From: Gnetum montanum
Lineage: Eukaryota; Streptophyta; Gnetopsida; Gnetales; Gnetaceae
DNA: 64,000 bases
NCBI GenBank assembly: GCA_015680685.1
Contig: MNCI01009612.1
Span: 1,452 to 65,451, forward strand
Direction of reading: 5' to 3'
Program-made: the position numbers and the translations under genes
Notes under the pieces: generated by a model
Seen by the model: only the letters and a program-made list of their open reading frames with translations
Told to the model about the DNA's origin: nothing
Databases searched by the model: none
Shown: piece by piece, positions 37,261 to 48,775 of the stretch
How the letters are laid out: every line of letters begins with the position of its first letter
Numbering within the stretch: the first letter of the stretch is position 1

Positions 37261-37559
37261 TAACAAAGATGATGAAGAGCCTTTATCTAGTTAATTTCTA
37301 GATGAACTCCTCTTTGTCAAATCCATTGATGTTTAGAAGCCTAGGGGTACCAATTGGTATGATGATTTCCTCTTCTATATTCTCACACAAGAGACTCTGC
37401 TAGAATAGAAAAATAAGAAGAAATAATAGTTTTTTTACCAAGCGAAGCAATATAAGAAAATTTAAGGAAACCTTTACAAGGTTTATCCAAATGGCCTAGT
37501 TAGATGGTGTGTACTCAATTATGATCAATTATGCATGCTTTTAGAACTCACAAAGATCC

Positions 37560-38610
37560 TTGTATGGGCCACTACGTAGGAAGTTGAATGGCTACAAAGA
37601 TCCTCATGGACAGGTATTTTGGCCAATGATCTTTAGGGATGCTCACTATTTCTTCTATTTGTGAGAGTAATATTAAAGAGATGAATGAATAACCATATAA
37701 ATTAAAGGGCCCCAATAGTGAATCCAACCATTAGAGCCTTTTTAGCTCTATGAAATCAACTTCATGGGACTCATCACTTCCATGTCAAATAGGAAGGCTT
37801 ACATTATTATTGATGTTGATTACTACACCAAGTGGGCTGCAACTACAATAGTATTAGACTATACATCCACCACTACAGCACAATTTGTAAAACAACAAGT
37901 GATAAATAGCTTTGGTGTTTCTAGGGCACTCATTTCTGATATTGGGATCCACTTCACAAGAATTACTTTCTAGAAAATCATGCAACACTTTGGGGTGAAA
38001 CATAAACTCAAAATTTTTGATTACCCCTAAGCCAATGATCAAGTTGAAGTTACTAATAGGGATATCACTAGGATCCTAACATGAATAATCACTATATATT
38101 GGAATCATTGGAGTACCAAACTTAATGATTTTCTTTGGACATATTGATCAACTTGGAAGCTTGCTATAGGCTACTCTCCTAATGAGTTGGTGTATGGAAA
38201 GTTACCCAAACTTTTAATCCAAGCTGAACTTTGTACACTCACAACAGTCTGTGAGCTTGAACTTAGCATTGATCTAGCACAAAAAGAATGACTAATAACA
38301 CTTAATGTACTACATAATTAACAAGTAGCCTTAATGATGAATGAAGTGCACAAGGCACATTCTAAACAACATCATGATGTATGGATAAGAAGAGTTAAAT
38401 TTCAGCTAGGCGATCAGGTTCTTTACTAAAATCCCATGCATGTGCCATAATGCACTAAATTCCAAATGTTATGGGAAGGACCTTATATCCTACATGCAAC
38501 TTTTCCTTCTACAGCCATGATCATCTACAACCCATCAAGCTCTCACAAACATCTATTGGTCAACATACAACAAGTTAATCCATTCATGTAACCTAAAGTA
38601 GTCAATAACA
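37560..38610 (+). pseudogene. integrase remnant of element 2
   Basis: Integrase joins the DNA copy to the genome. A zinc-binding N-terminal trace (WPMIFRDAHYFF) lies near 37,620. The longest open piece (37,764-37,973) has IIDVDYYTKWA and LISDIGIHFT, giving both catalytic Asp residues of the DDE triad. The Glu follows in NDQVEVTNRDI at about 38,032-38,065. The C-terminal part ends near 38,610 with WEGPYIL and HKHLLVNIQQVNP. Stops separate these pieces. Confidence 0.85.
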
Positions 38611-40089
38611 ATAATACCTCTACATTGAAATAGGCTCACTCTATTTTTTAGATCTCCTCCTCTTAACATAGTTGTGGGGGAGATGGCCATATAAAACTAA
38701 CATCTTAATGAGGTTCACCAAATTTTCACCTGTTTTTTTTACATTTTTCTTTACCTATTTTTCATTTTCTTGTCTATTTTCTTGTTAATTCTATATATTT
38801 TTCCTTTTCTTTCTATTTCCTCATGAGTTTCATCTAAGTTTATTGGAAATCTTGGATCTTGTTATTGTTACTAAAATTCTAGGAAGTATTAAAGAAAGTT
38901 ATTACTATTATGATTGATTAAACAAAAGATCAATTTTTATCTTTGGAATATGTAATTTACTTATACTCTATCAATTTTTTGGTAGTATTAGGCAACGAGA
39001 TCATGACATCAACCTATTCCATATGTTTTATGGAAAATTAGTATCTTGAAAGCATAAGGTTCTTTGATGTTATAACTTAACAATGTAATCAATGATCTTG
39101 ATACTTAACAGGTTGAGAAAGGACCAAGTGGAAATGGAATAGGGTATGACCTCAAGAGGATTTGATATGGTTTCTCTTAACATCAATCTTAAGATTTTAG
39201 GATAGTCCAGTGGTATACCATCACTCCTACTATCAACCATACAACATGTCTTTGCATGGTGTGGTTCCTATTAAAGAAAATAATTATTTTTTTTAAAAAA
39301 AAAACATAGAAATTTAAAGCACATACCTTAGACTAAATTATAAGCTACAAGCACTAATTATGAGGCTAGAAAGAATGTTACCCATGCCTAAAGACACCTC
39401 TCAAACTAAGGTCCTCTCTACTTTCTTCTTCTCTCGAAGTCATGGTTATTCTTTAGAATTATCCTAAACTTACAATCAATGTGAAGAGTGCATATGTCAA
39501 TGGGAGATCACTGAAAGTGAAATAGACTTGATTTTGATTTGGAGCAAATAGGTATCAAATCATCTTAATTATAATTTCTACTAAGAACCTTGCGTGTCTA
39601 GGATGTTGATGATCTCTTTGACATTCCTCTCTCTACCATTTATTTGTTCATGGTTTACCACCTCACTGCCTCATGTCAAGGAAAATTATCTAGTTTGTTT
39701 ATAGATCATATAACCCTTGGATAATTATTTATAGGTACAAGATTTAAGTTAACTCGACCATTCATCATCCTTAGGGTCCACAAACTACTTATGATGAAGG
39801 TATGCAAGGGCCCATGAGGCCTATGCCTGCTTTGGGAAGGATCCACTTACATCATTCCTTTTGTCTAATTTTAGTTGAATGCCCTATCCAAGATCACTTA
39901 CTTTATCAATCATTCCAATAGCATTCAATCATCTAATTTTTTTCTAGTTAGCATCATAACTTTGTCCAACTCTGCTCCAACTACTTCTCCTAAGCTAAGT
40001 CTACGTTTTTCTATGTTGTTGTCATTATTCTAGCTTACATTGGGCTATTTTTTCATTCCAAAACTCATCTAAAATTCCTCCATTTCATA
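38611..40089 (+). other. post-integrase spacer of element 2
   Basis: It starts with GTGGGGGAGATGGCCATAT (38,674 onward) and a T-rich run. Both features are shared, in coding sense, with element 1 at 16,224-16,140. The rest has no recognised coding content. Confidence 0.6.
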
Positions 40090-40420
40090 ATGTCAAAAAT
40101 AGCTAAGTATAATTGCATCAATGCAACCCTATTGATGTAGTGGGATGAGTTGACATAGCCTTGTCGACATAGTATAAAAACTCTATATATACATACAACA
40201 CTTAGCTTATTTTTTCATCATTTAAAAATAGAGCTAGTGGAGTTTTTATAGTTTCTAGAGCTCAAGAACATTCCAAGCCTCTAACTCATAAATTGCTAAT
40301 CTATTTTCACCCATGTTTTGACCCTTGTGCTACTAGAGTAAGCTTTACATTGTGGGGATACCAACCTGTAGTTTTTTGTGAAACTTTTTCAAAATTTTTT
40401 CTAACTCTCCATGATGAAGT
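40090..40420 (+). promoter_or_regulatory. LTR-like patch with TATA box upstream of the extra ORF
   Basis: It resembles the U3/R part of the element's own LTR in order and spacing: TTGATGTAG, TTGACAT, TATAAAAA (40,173-40,180), ACACTTAGCTT, TTATAGTTTCT, then AAGAACATTC. It may be an old nested LTR or an internal promoter for the downstream ORF. Similarity is partial. Confidence 0.45.
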
Positions 40421-40629
40421 AATTAAAATAATGTTAAATTAATCACCATAAAGGATTAAGACCAACAAACAAACTTTGATAGCTAAAGCATAAAATAATA
40501 CACTTAAGTAAGATCTTAAACAAGCATTCAAATGATCAACTCTTAGCACCCAATAACTAAACATAATCCAATCTTTAAAAAATAGGTATTTAAGTTATTA
40601 AGGTTATGAACTAAAAATCTAATCATGTG

Positions 40630-43480
40630 TTATGTTTGTGATACCAAATGTACCAAAACGAGGATCACAAGTGGGAGAGCCTTCACAGCCCATAGAAAAG
40701 CAACTCCTAGGAGGAAGGAAGCAATAGTAGCAACAACCACAGTAGCCTCAAGAACAAGTAGCTAAGGTCACTCATGTCACACGATCTCTTCAAGAGGAGC
40801 CCAAAGTGAAATCTATTTAAGAAATTCCCACTATAGAGACAGACTAATCCAAGGAAGACAAGACCCCTAGGCCAAGGCCTAATCTAGAGGTCACCCACAT
40901 AGAGGCTTGTTTAGAATGCATTAGGACGAAGGAGCTTTAAAGTTCTATCCTCCAAGAATTGAATTTTGGATCCTTGTTCATGCTAGCACCTAAGGAGGTC
41001 CAAACACCACTATAGGGTTCTCCCTTATGGCCCATTCTCGCTAACAATGGAGAATGATACATGGTTGAGACTTACCTATTCTAAACTAATGGGTAAGAAT
41101 ATGTGTTAGTGAAAATAAAGGATATTATTATCTCTTACTTAGTTGTGGCCATAGTGGAGGCCCTTAGATTGCCTAACATAGGGGAAAAATTGGTCAAGTT
41201 ATTAATGTAGGTAGATCTAGGAGCCAAAAAGGAGTTAGCCTAGTGATGCTATGGGGTAGACCAAAAGGAGTACAGTGCTCTCAAAAAGGCAAAGAAAGCA
41301 TAGTTTAAGATTACAACCTATTACCTAGACCCAATGGTGAGGCCTAGTAAGGTGACAAATTTCTTCACTCAGGAATGCATTACCCTAAGTGGGAAATTTC
41401 TAGTTAACCTGCCCTAACTCATTTTCTTAGAGATTAAAAAAATGCTTCAAGAAAATTGAGAAGGATAGGAAGACACTACCATTTCCATGTTTCATTTGTA
41501 AGTTATGTAAAAGGGAAGGAATATCTCACTATTCCAATGATGTGATTCATCACACTCCTACCACATCCTCATAGGAGATGATGAAGGATAAGTCAATAGC
41601 TAAGTTTCAAGACCAAGAGTAGTCACCACCACCAACACTAACACCTACAATTTCGGAGACTACATAGGAAATTCTTGTAGCTATTAAAAGACTTAAGAAA
41701 CTTCAAAATTAGTAGTTGTAGCAATAGTAGGGCTCTACAAGTGGTGGGGAGTCATCTGTTTACTATTCAACCATGAGCCATCTCAACAAGGTCATAAGGA
41801 TCATTAGTTGGTTGGATAGTGAAACGACCCTACTATTCTCCACACAAAGGAACCATGCATCCACAAAGTCCAATCCAAGTGCCAACAAGATCACAATGTT
41901 CGTTCTTAGATAAACATTCCTTGAGATTTTAGGAAATGCTACAACCTTCTCCATCATGTTGGAGAAAGGTGAGAGCACAACAGTCCTGGTAATGCAACAT
42001 AAGGGCCAAGAGATAGCAACAAAGGTGGTGGTTAATAGGGTAAGGCCCTAAATGCTCTTGTAGCATTTTTACTAAACACCACTATCATGATAGACATCCA
42101 TATGTTTATAGGAGAAAGAAGTGGTTGGATGAGAACAACCCAACATGAGGAGGCGTTGGAAAGACTAGTTGAAACTAGAAAAACACTTTTGGAGATCTTT
42201 GATCTTCTAAATGAAATCATAACAAGCCAGTCAATATACAACTAGAGGAGCCCACCACAAGCAATCAGTGGTTAGCTACCAAAGTTGCTAAGTTGAGAGC
42301 CCATCTCTCTAATCCTATAATTCCTAGGACAAAGTTAACATGAGATGAAGCTTCCCAACAGCTTCAATAAAAGCTTTAGGTGGTCAAAAATGTGAAGGAG
42401 ATGATAATATTAGTTGTGTACATGTTTGAGGTTATGCCAAAAACACTAACAAGGATCTATCGTAGATTCAGAGGAAGAACTTATTTCTCACCAAGCATAA
42501 TCATTGTTTGTAAAATTATAAGTAGTAGAAGGAATAAATGATCAAGTTTCTACACTAGTAGTAGGAGTAGCTTGCTAAGGTCAACTTGGATCTGTGAAGG
42601 TTGGTGGTAAAAAATTGTAATCTCTTGATGAAGAAAGTTCATGCTCTTCTCTAGAAGACAACAATTGAGGTAGCCACTTGGAAGAATGAAGCCTTGAAAT
42701 TTGAATGGATGAAGAATCACTATAGGGACCAGGTCGAGCTCCTTAAGGAGGTCAATGAGAATGAAATAAGATTAGAAACGGTAAAAATGAATGAGGTCCT
42801 CCAAGAACTACAAAAAAGAGTGGATGTATGAAATTTCATCTATGATGGACTAAACGCATCCAACAAAGTAGAAATATGCCTAAAAGAGCTACAAATTGAT
42901 GAGATGATAGAGTATATGGATCTTACCAACATCTATTATGCAAATTTAGAAATGGTGACAACAGGAAGGCCAGGATCAGATTTGGAGAAATAGGTTACCA
43001 GTTGCTACCTCCTCTATGAGGTGGAATTCAAGCTTTACATAGAGACAAAACAAAAGTTGGAGACAACCAATGCAAAGCTTGAACTTCTCAAAAGTAGATT
43101 CATTGATCAATGATTCATTGCTAAGAACCTGGAAAGAAGGATGAATGACTAGCAAGAGCTATAGAACCTTAAGTAGACATTTGACATTGAACATAAAATC
43201 TTCACAGCCTAGTTTGTCAACATAAAGGAATTATTTCCTTCAATGTGATGCCCATGAGAGATTCTTGCACCTGCCCATATAAGTGAATAATCCTAGACTA
43301 TGTATGACCCATGAAGAAAAGAGAAGAAAATAAAAGCACTTATGGATGCTTTCAAAATTCCAGTGGAAGCAATGATACTAGTAGAATAGCCTTGGCCACC
43401 AATAGTATTAGGATGATATGAAGGACCATCAGAACCACAAGAGCCTCCACCTCTAGAAATAGTTTGAAAATTCATCTTTT
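40630..43480 (+). pseudogene. extra 3' ORF of element 2 (ORF3 position)
   Basis: Between integrase and 3' LTR, plus-strand fragments remain in a consistent direction, including THVTRSLQEEPKVKS and EDKTPRPRPNLEVTHIEACL (about 40,760-40,920) and long charged, coiled-coil-like runs (NEIRLETVKMNEVLQELQKR near 42,750-42,830; KLYIETKQKLETTNAKLELL near 43,035-43,095). Position matches the env-like or extra ORF of Athila elements, but I see no signal peptide or convincing membrane segment, and no family is recognised. It is absent from element 1. Many stops interrupt it. Confidence 0.5.
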
Positions 43481-43681
43481 GTTTGATTGTTCAATAGGAA
43501 CCTACTATAGTTTTATATAAGTATCCAATTTTATTATCAAGGATACTTATTTTTTTAAAAGTCATAAAATCCAACACTTATAGTTAGTTACTCTATTTTC
43601 CTATTAATAAATTCAATACTTCCTCAAATTTGGTAAGAATCTTGATTTCAATTTTTTTCACTTGAGGACAAGTTTTTAGTC

Positions 43682-43694
43682 AATCATGGAGGTA
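43682..43694 (+). promoter_or_regulatory. polypurine tract of element 2
   Basis: The sequence AATCATGGAGGTA directly precedes the 3' LTR start TGATGAAC. It parallels GTCATGGGGGTA before TGATGGG in element 1. Confidence 0.65.
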
Positions 43695-44241
43695 TGATGA
43701 ACAATCAATAATATAGGCTACATCGACATAGCCTCATCGACACATGCTAGGATGCATTGATGTAGGTATGTCAATTTTGATGCAGTCATTGCATATATAA
43801 ATGTGCATACCCTTTACATTTATGGCATATTTCAATCTTAGTCTTAGCTAAACTCTTATAGTTTCTTCATTCAAGAGTTAGAATATTCTTTTCTCTAACT
43901 ATGTGTAGTGTGGATTTGTAAGATTGTATGACATGATTAGCATGACTAGTAATAAAATCAAGATTTCCTACATCCATTGTAGTAGTTATACTAGTTTCCT
44001 ATTATTTTTCTATAATTTACTTTACATGTAATTTACATTTATATTCTTAAGTAATTAATGAAATTAATCATAAACATGTGAATATGACCACTTTGAGCAT
44101 AATGTATTAATTCTTGGTAATCCTAGTAGTGGATACTTGTTACTTCCAGTAGTATACATTTGGTAACCCAACAGTGTTAATATAAGTTCAATATGTGTAT
44201 AGAAAATGGGAATGGATACTCTATGTTAGGATTGTTAACCA
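43695..44241 (+). repeat. 3' LTR of element 2
   Basis: The LTR is 547 bp, starts TGATGAACAATC and ends GTTAACCA. It is collinear with 31,336-31,939 and has a TATA motif near 43,794. Confidence 0.85.
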
Positions 44242-47089
44242 TACTCTATAGAAAATAAACATTTTAGGCATTAACCATACTTAACTATTTACAGTGTTAG
44301 ACATAAGTATGGATTGAGAAGACAACAACTTCCAACAACACGATTTACTATTTAGAAATATTAGCAAATTAGGTAACTAAGTCTATAGAATTCAACCAAA
44401 TTGCTAGTGAATGCTACTGATTCATATGGTTGGACATAGTGGATACCCACCACTCATTATTGGAATCATTGCAAGGGACTTAGCTTAGCTAAGTGTGTTA
44501 AATATTATTAACTAGTAAATCCATACAAGGTAGAGGTTGGGTAGTAGTAAAAAATAAGAGTATTATGGTTACTTGGCTAATAATAAAGAATTTTCTTCTA
44601 CTTGCTTTATTAAAATATGATGAAAAGAGTCTTGTTTTTATGGTTGGCAACATGGCGAAAAGACTCTTTTTTGTGAGGTTGGATGTAGCTATAATAGTAG
44701 CATCAAATATATGCAAGTAGAGTAGCAAAACATGAGAAAAACACTTTTAGAAATCCATATCTTTCACAACACTTATCACTATGAATTACAATCATTCTTC
44801 TAAAAAAAGCCAGCTATAAGAAAAGTTTGCAATTTTACTCTCTAAGGTCTCTTTCTTCACCAATCCTAGCCTCCTCAATTTTGCTAATTCTCTTACTATC
44901 TTTACTCATATTGATTCTATGCAAAGCTATCTCCACAACTCATTCAACTATGTGGGTTTATCTAATTTCATATCCTCAATCTCCTCTCCCATCCTATATT
45001 TCATAGATCTTAATAACTATTCCTTATTGTAGGCTTCTTGAACCCTAGTTGATCACTTGTGTTCTACTTAATATTATATCTATTTCTTTCTTCAAACACC
45101 TACTTTCATTTGGATTAGAATTTTTGATTTTTTTATCTTCATTTTCATGATCATGGTTTGTTGTTGATTCTTGGGTTTCTTCCTAGAGCTTGCAATAATG
45201 AGCGAGGGTTGCATTCATAAATGAACTAATTAATTAAAAGGGGTAGCTATTGTTGGAAAATATTATGAGTGTGATCTCTGCATTGTAGTGAATGACGACC
45301 TCCCTTCTCAAGAGACTATCATCTATGATAGAATCCACACCTCAAATGGCACCATAAGTAGGTTGACACTTGAAAGTGTCATCACTATCAATGTGATAAA
45401 TCATTCCACACTTTATCTACTTACCATACAAATCTTATTACTTAGTCTAGCTATCTGTATTGGTACCTTATTATTTGTTCTAGTAATTTGCTAAGACTCC
45501 TTGTTTCCATTGTCATCAAAGCTCATGGATGCTAGTGAAGTGGTGGTGGTGGAGAATTCAAAAGTCTAGGATAAGCTAAGATGAAGGTGTTAGTGAATAG
45601 ACACCTACTACATGTGTGATTGATGTAGGCATCCTATAATAAGTTCAGCACAAAGGAGACATTGGATGTGTACAAAGTTTTCAAGATTGACCTAGACCTT
45701 ACTACGGTGCTATTGCACCTGACATCTTTACAGCTATGCAAAATGACATTAATTTAATGACATATATCTATTTCCTTCCTTAATATGAATAAATATTGAT
45801 TAGTCTAAATTTAAAAAAATGTTCATGTATGATAAATTTTTCAATTCTTTTTTGGATAATTTTAGAATATTATCTTCAATTATGTAATGATAACTAAATG
45901 CTTAATATTTCCAACCCTTCCTCTCCTTCTCTTTTTCTAAATGAACCTTAATTTTTTCTTTTGATATAATGTGGCCTTACATGTACAGATAATTTAGAAT
46001 GAAGCTAAACATACAATTAGTACAAAGAGACTTAAGTATCCCAACAACAAAAGAAGAAAGAGAGTAATATTTGAGGAGGAGGAGCCAGTAATAAAAGGGG
46101 GGTTTAGCACCAAGGAAAGACAATGAGTTTAAAGAAGCATATGTGAAGAGTTGGGACTTTCCAAAGCTTCTAAGCATTCATTTTTTTTGAAAAAACTGGA
46201 GCTTGGAATTCCATTCAATCCTACTTCTTTTGTATCACTCTTGGATTAATTTAAAATCCTTGAAAGAAAGGAATAATAGATTAGTGTAAGCCTTTTCCTC
46301 AATAAGGAATTTTATCAATATCTCCTAGATGAGGAGAAGGCCAAAAACCTTTACTTATTAGAATAGGTAGACTTGCTCAAGATACAAGTGGACAAGCTAG
46401 TGCAAGTTATGATTCATCTAGGTCATGATATATTTTTCTTAATATAGAGCTAGGTATTTCAATTATACTTAGTAATGTTGTTTCACACATGTGTTGGAAG
46501 CTAGTAATGTGAATTTATAATTTTCCAGTTTGAGTTTTTTTAATTTATAGTTATGTATTGAATTTTAGTTATCCCATTTCTATAAAGTTATATAGTTTAA
46601 ATTTTAAGTAAGATACAAAAAAGATTTTCTTTTAGTAATTTCCATAATTTTTTTTTCAATTTAACATTAGTATCTTATGTTTAGAGTATTTTCATACATA
46701 CTTCATGTCATATGAGCTTAATTTTATTTTGATATCGTCATCTTTTTCAAAGTTTCAAAAATTTATTTTCTAACTAGAATGTTTCATCATAAAAAAATTA
46801 CTTATAGAGTTAAAAGACAAATATAAGTAGTATAAAATCATTGAAGTTCTTACAAATATAGTATCTAAGGCTTTGCATAGGGTTTTCAAAGACTATATAG
46901 AGGATCTAGGGTTGTACAAAGGGTTTTTCAGGACTGTACAAAGGCAAAAAAAAAATAGAAAAAAAGCTTAAAGATAGGTAGAAAATAATTATTCAGAATC
47001 AATAAATGGTGTTTGGATGGATGCAGGAATAGAAGGAAATATTGAAAAAAATAAAAGATGCTATTGAGAGAAAAAATTGTAGTGATGGA
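44242..47089. other. AT-rich stretch with one coding-like trace
   Basis: No gene is recognised. A plus-strand trace at about 46,070-46,440 encodes charged, helix-like fragments (FEEEEPVIKGGFSTKERQ, LLDEEKAKNLYLLE, LLKIQVDKLVQVMIHLGHD) between stops. It may be a retroelement remnant of unknown type. The frame 45,288-45,494 shows a hydrophobic end but no family. Confidence 0.4.
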
Positions 47090-48210
47090 TCAACATAATA
47101 ATAACTTTGAAAATCCTGTTCGTACCATGAACATTATAGTTGCAAAGTAAGAGGTAATCTATGATCAACTAGAAGCTATGATGACATAACAACAAATGAT
47201 AATAGAATAATTACAAAGAAAAAATTAATAGTAAAACTTCGAACTCTAAATTAAAATCAAGAAACTATATATGATATAATTATAAAGTAAGAAACCATTG
47301 TTGAAGCAATACCTAAACGTGTTGTAGCTTTGTTTGATTTACTAGAATTCTAGAAAGTCCAAAGGAAAAAGATAATTTGAAAAATGTTGTCATGACATTA
47401 TAACAAAAATGATGCACCTGTACATCTTATTTGATACAATCTTGGATATTTATTGCATAAGATTCAAAGGTGATAAACCACATCATGTTATCATAGTAGC
47501 TTGAACAAAGGAAAAAACTAGATAAATAAAGATCTCACAAAAAAAGAGCTTGCAAAGAATACATAAGAATGGAAAAAATTAAAAGCATCAAGAGTAGAAA
47601 GTAAAATAGCTTTTCTAAATGTCAAGTATATTAAAAAAATTAAAGATAGGAGATTTTTAAAAATGCCTAAACACTTTGCACTATGGATTTATGATGGTGG
47701 TGCTTCCACTAAATTGAACACACTATATAATATTTATTTTCTAAAATTAATATTTTTGGAGGAGTTAAAACTTGGAAAGAACAATATTCTCAAAATTTTG
47801 ATCTTCCTAGTTTTAGTAGAATAAAGGTAGTAAGTGTTAGATCTCATAAATGAAGAAGGCCATCAAGAGGATTAACTTGTATTTTCAGAAAGCTTCAAAA
47901 GTTGATTAAGGTGGACAAGATTGATGAGCATAAATAATATATTTGGTTAAAGGCTATTAAGAAAAAATGCTCTATATTCCTTGCTTTTTATTACTTTCAT
48001 CAGAGGATGCAACATAGTATGCAAAGCAAGGTTTATTAAAATAATAACCCTTTCTATATTTAGGATGAGGTATAGTGAAATTTAAATTAAAAGGTAAAGT
48101 TTATANTCCATCAAGTTGGATATTTATGTTGAACAAAAAGAAAGATGTTCATGTATTCATTTACTACTAACCACATCTCAAAATGCACTAGGAACCATTG
48201 ACTTTCAAGT
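47090..48210 (+). pseudogene. LINE ORF1-like and endonuclease part
   Basis: INKDLTKKELA (about 47,525-47,560) recalls LINE ORF1 RNA-binding proteins. WLKAIKKKCSIFLAFYYFHQ (about 47,945-48,000) matches the endonuclease strand usually written WLKI...IFLAVCYFPP. The remainder up to 48,210 runs toward the GDFN motif, but the LTR element splits it. The base at 48,106 is N, an assembly ambiguity. Confidence 0.6.
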
Positions 48211-48761
48211 TGTCACATCTTCATTCCCAAATGATGCTACTACCTAATGAAAATGTTGTCTCTTCATAACAAGTGTTATTGTTATCTTAACAAGACCAAA
48301 AATGGCATGTTGTAATAATGGATGTGTTTCTTAAGGTTATTTTTGGGGTTTTGACCTAAGGCATTTATACCCGAGGTTAGAGGTCATGCTAACATGGAGT
48401 GGAAAAGCCAATACAGGAAAGTCATGGGAAGCTGGATGAAGTAGGATAGGAAGTGAACTTTTTAACCCTTCTAGCCAAGTTATAGGCCTAACCATGGTGG
48501 TAGTGTTGGATTGCCTCTAAGGGATAGAGGCCAAAGGAAGAAAACCCCAAGCAACACTCTCAAAGCATGATCTAGATACACTTTTCCATATCAATAAAGC
48601 ATCCTTTTATTTCTCTTTTTGCAATTTTTTCTATTATTTTCTTTATACATAATGTCAAATAACACATATATTTTTCATTTGGTATATTTTCTTCATACGC
48701 ATAATGTCTAATATATTATATATTTGATGTTTTCCATAACATCTGGGGATAGGATGTCACA
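48211..48761 (+). repeat. 5' LTR of the gene-bearing element
   Basis: The LTR is 551 bp, starts TGTCACATCTTCATTCCC and ends GGATAGGATGTCACA. It is collinear with 53,449-54,000 with scattered differences. A polyadenylation-like AATAAAG lies at about 48,594. Confidence 0.93.
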
Positions 48762-48763
48762 AT

Positions 48764-48775
48764 TGATATCAGAGC
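48764..48775 (+). promoter_or_regulatory. primer binding site, tRNA-iMet type
   Basis: TGATATCAGAGC lies two bases after the 5' LTR. It differs by one base from TGGTATCAGAGC, the standard plant initiator-tRNA primer site. Confidence 0.88.

Larger units (their letters stand above)
31336..44241 (+). mobile_element. Athila-like Ty3/gypsy element 2, near full-length and decayed
   Basis: This is a 12.9-kb LTR retrotransposon in plus orientation. The 5' LTR is 31,336-31,939 and the 3' LTR is 43,695-44,241. The order is gag (32,000-33,471), a solo LTR insertion (33,472-34,487), the gag-protease linker, protease (about 35,180-35,570), RT/RNase H (36,050-37,260), integrase (37,560-38,610), a GGGGGAGATGG motif, a T-rich spacer, an LTR-like patch, an extra ORF (40,630-43,480), a polypurine tract and the 3' LTR. 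Protease-RT-RNase H-integrase order marks Ty3/gypsy. RT motif VFMNDFSTYG and an extra 3' ORF are typical of Athila-type elements. The primer site is not recognisable and no target-site duplication was found. All genes carry many stops. Gag, linker, protease and tail match element 1. Confidence 0.88.

Noticed and set aside
38674-38690. GTGGGGGAGATGG as the true polypurine tract, making element 2 end here
   Set aside because: The paired LTR starts only at 43,695, with its own purine tract before it, and no LTR begins after this motif.
45288-45494. Small membrane protein candidate
   Set aside because: One hydrophobic end only, with no family match, no upstream signals and AT-rich decayed surroundings.
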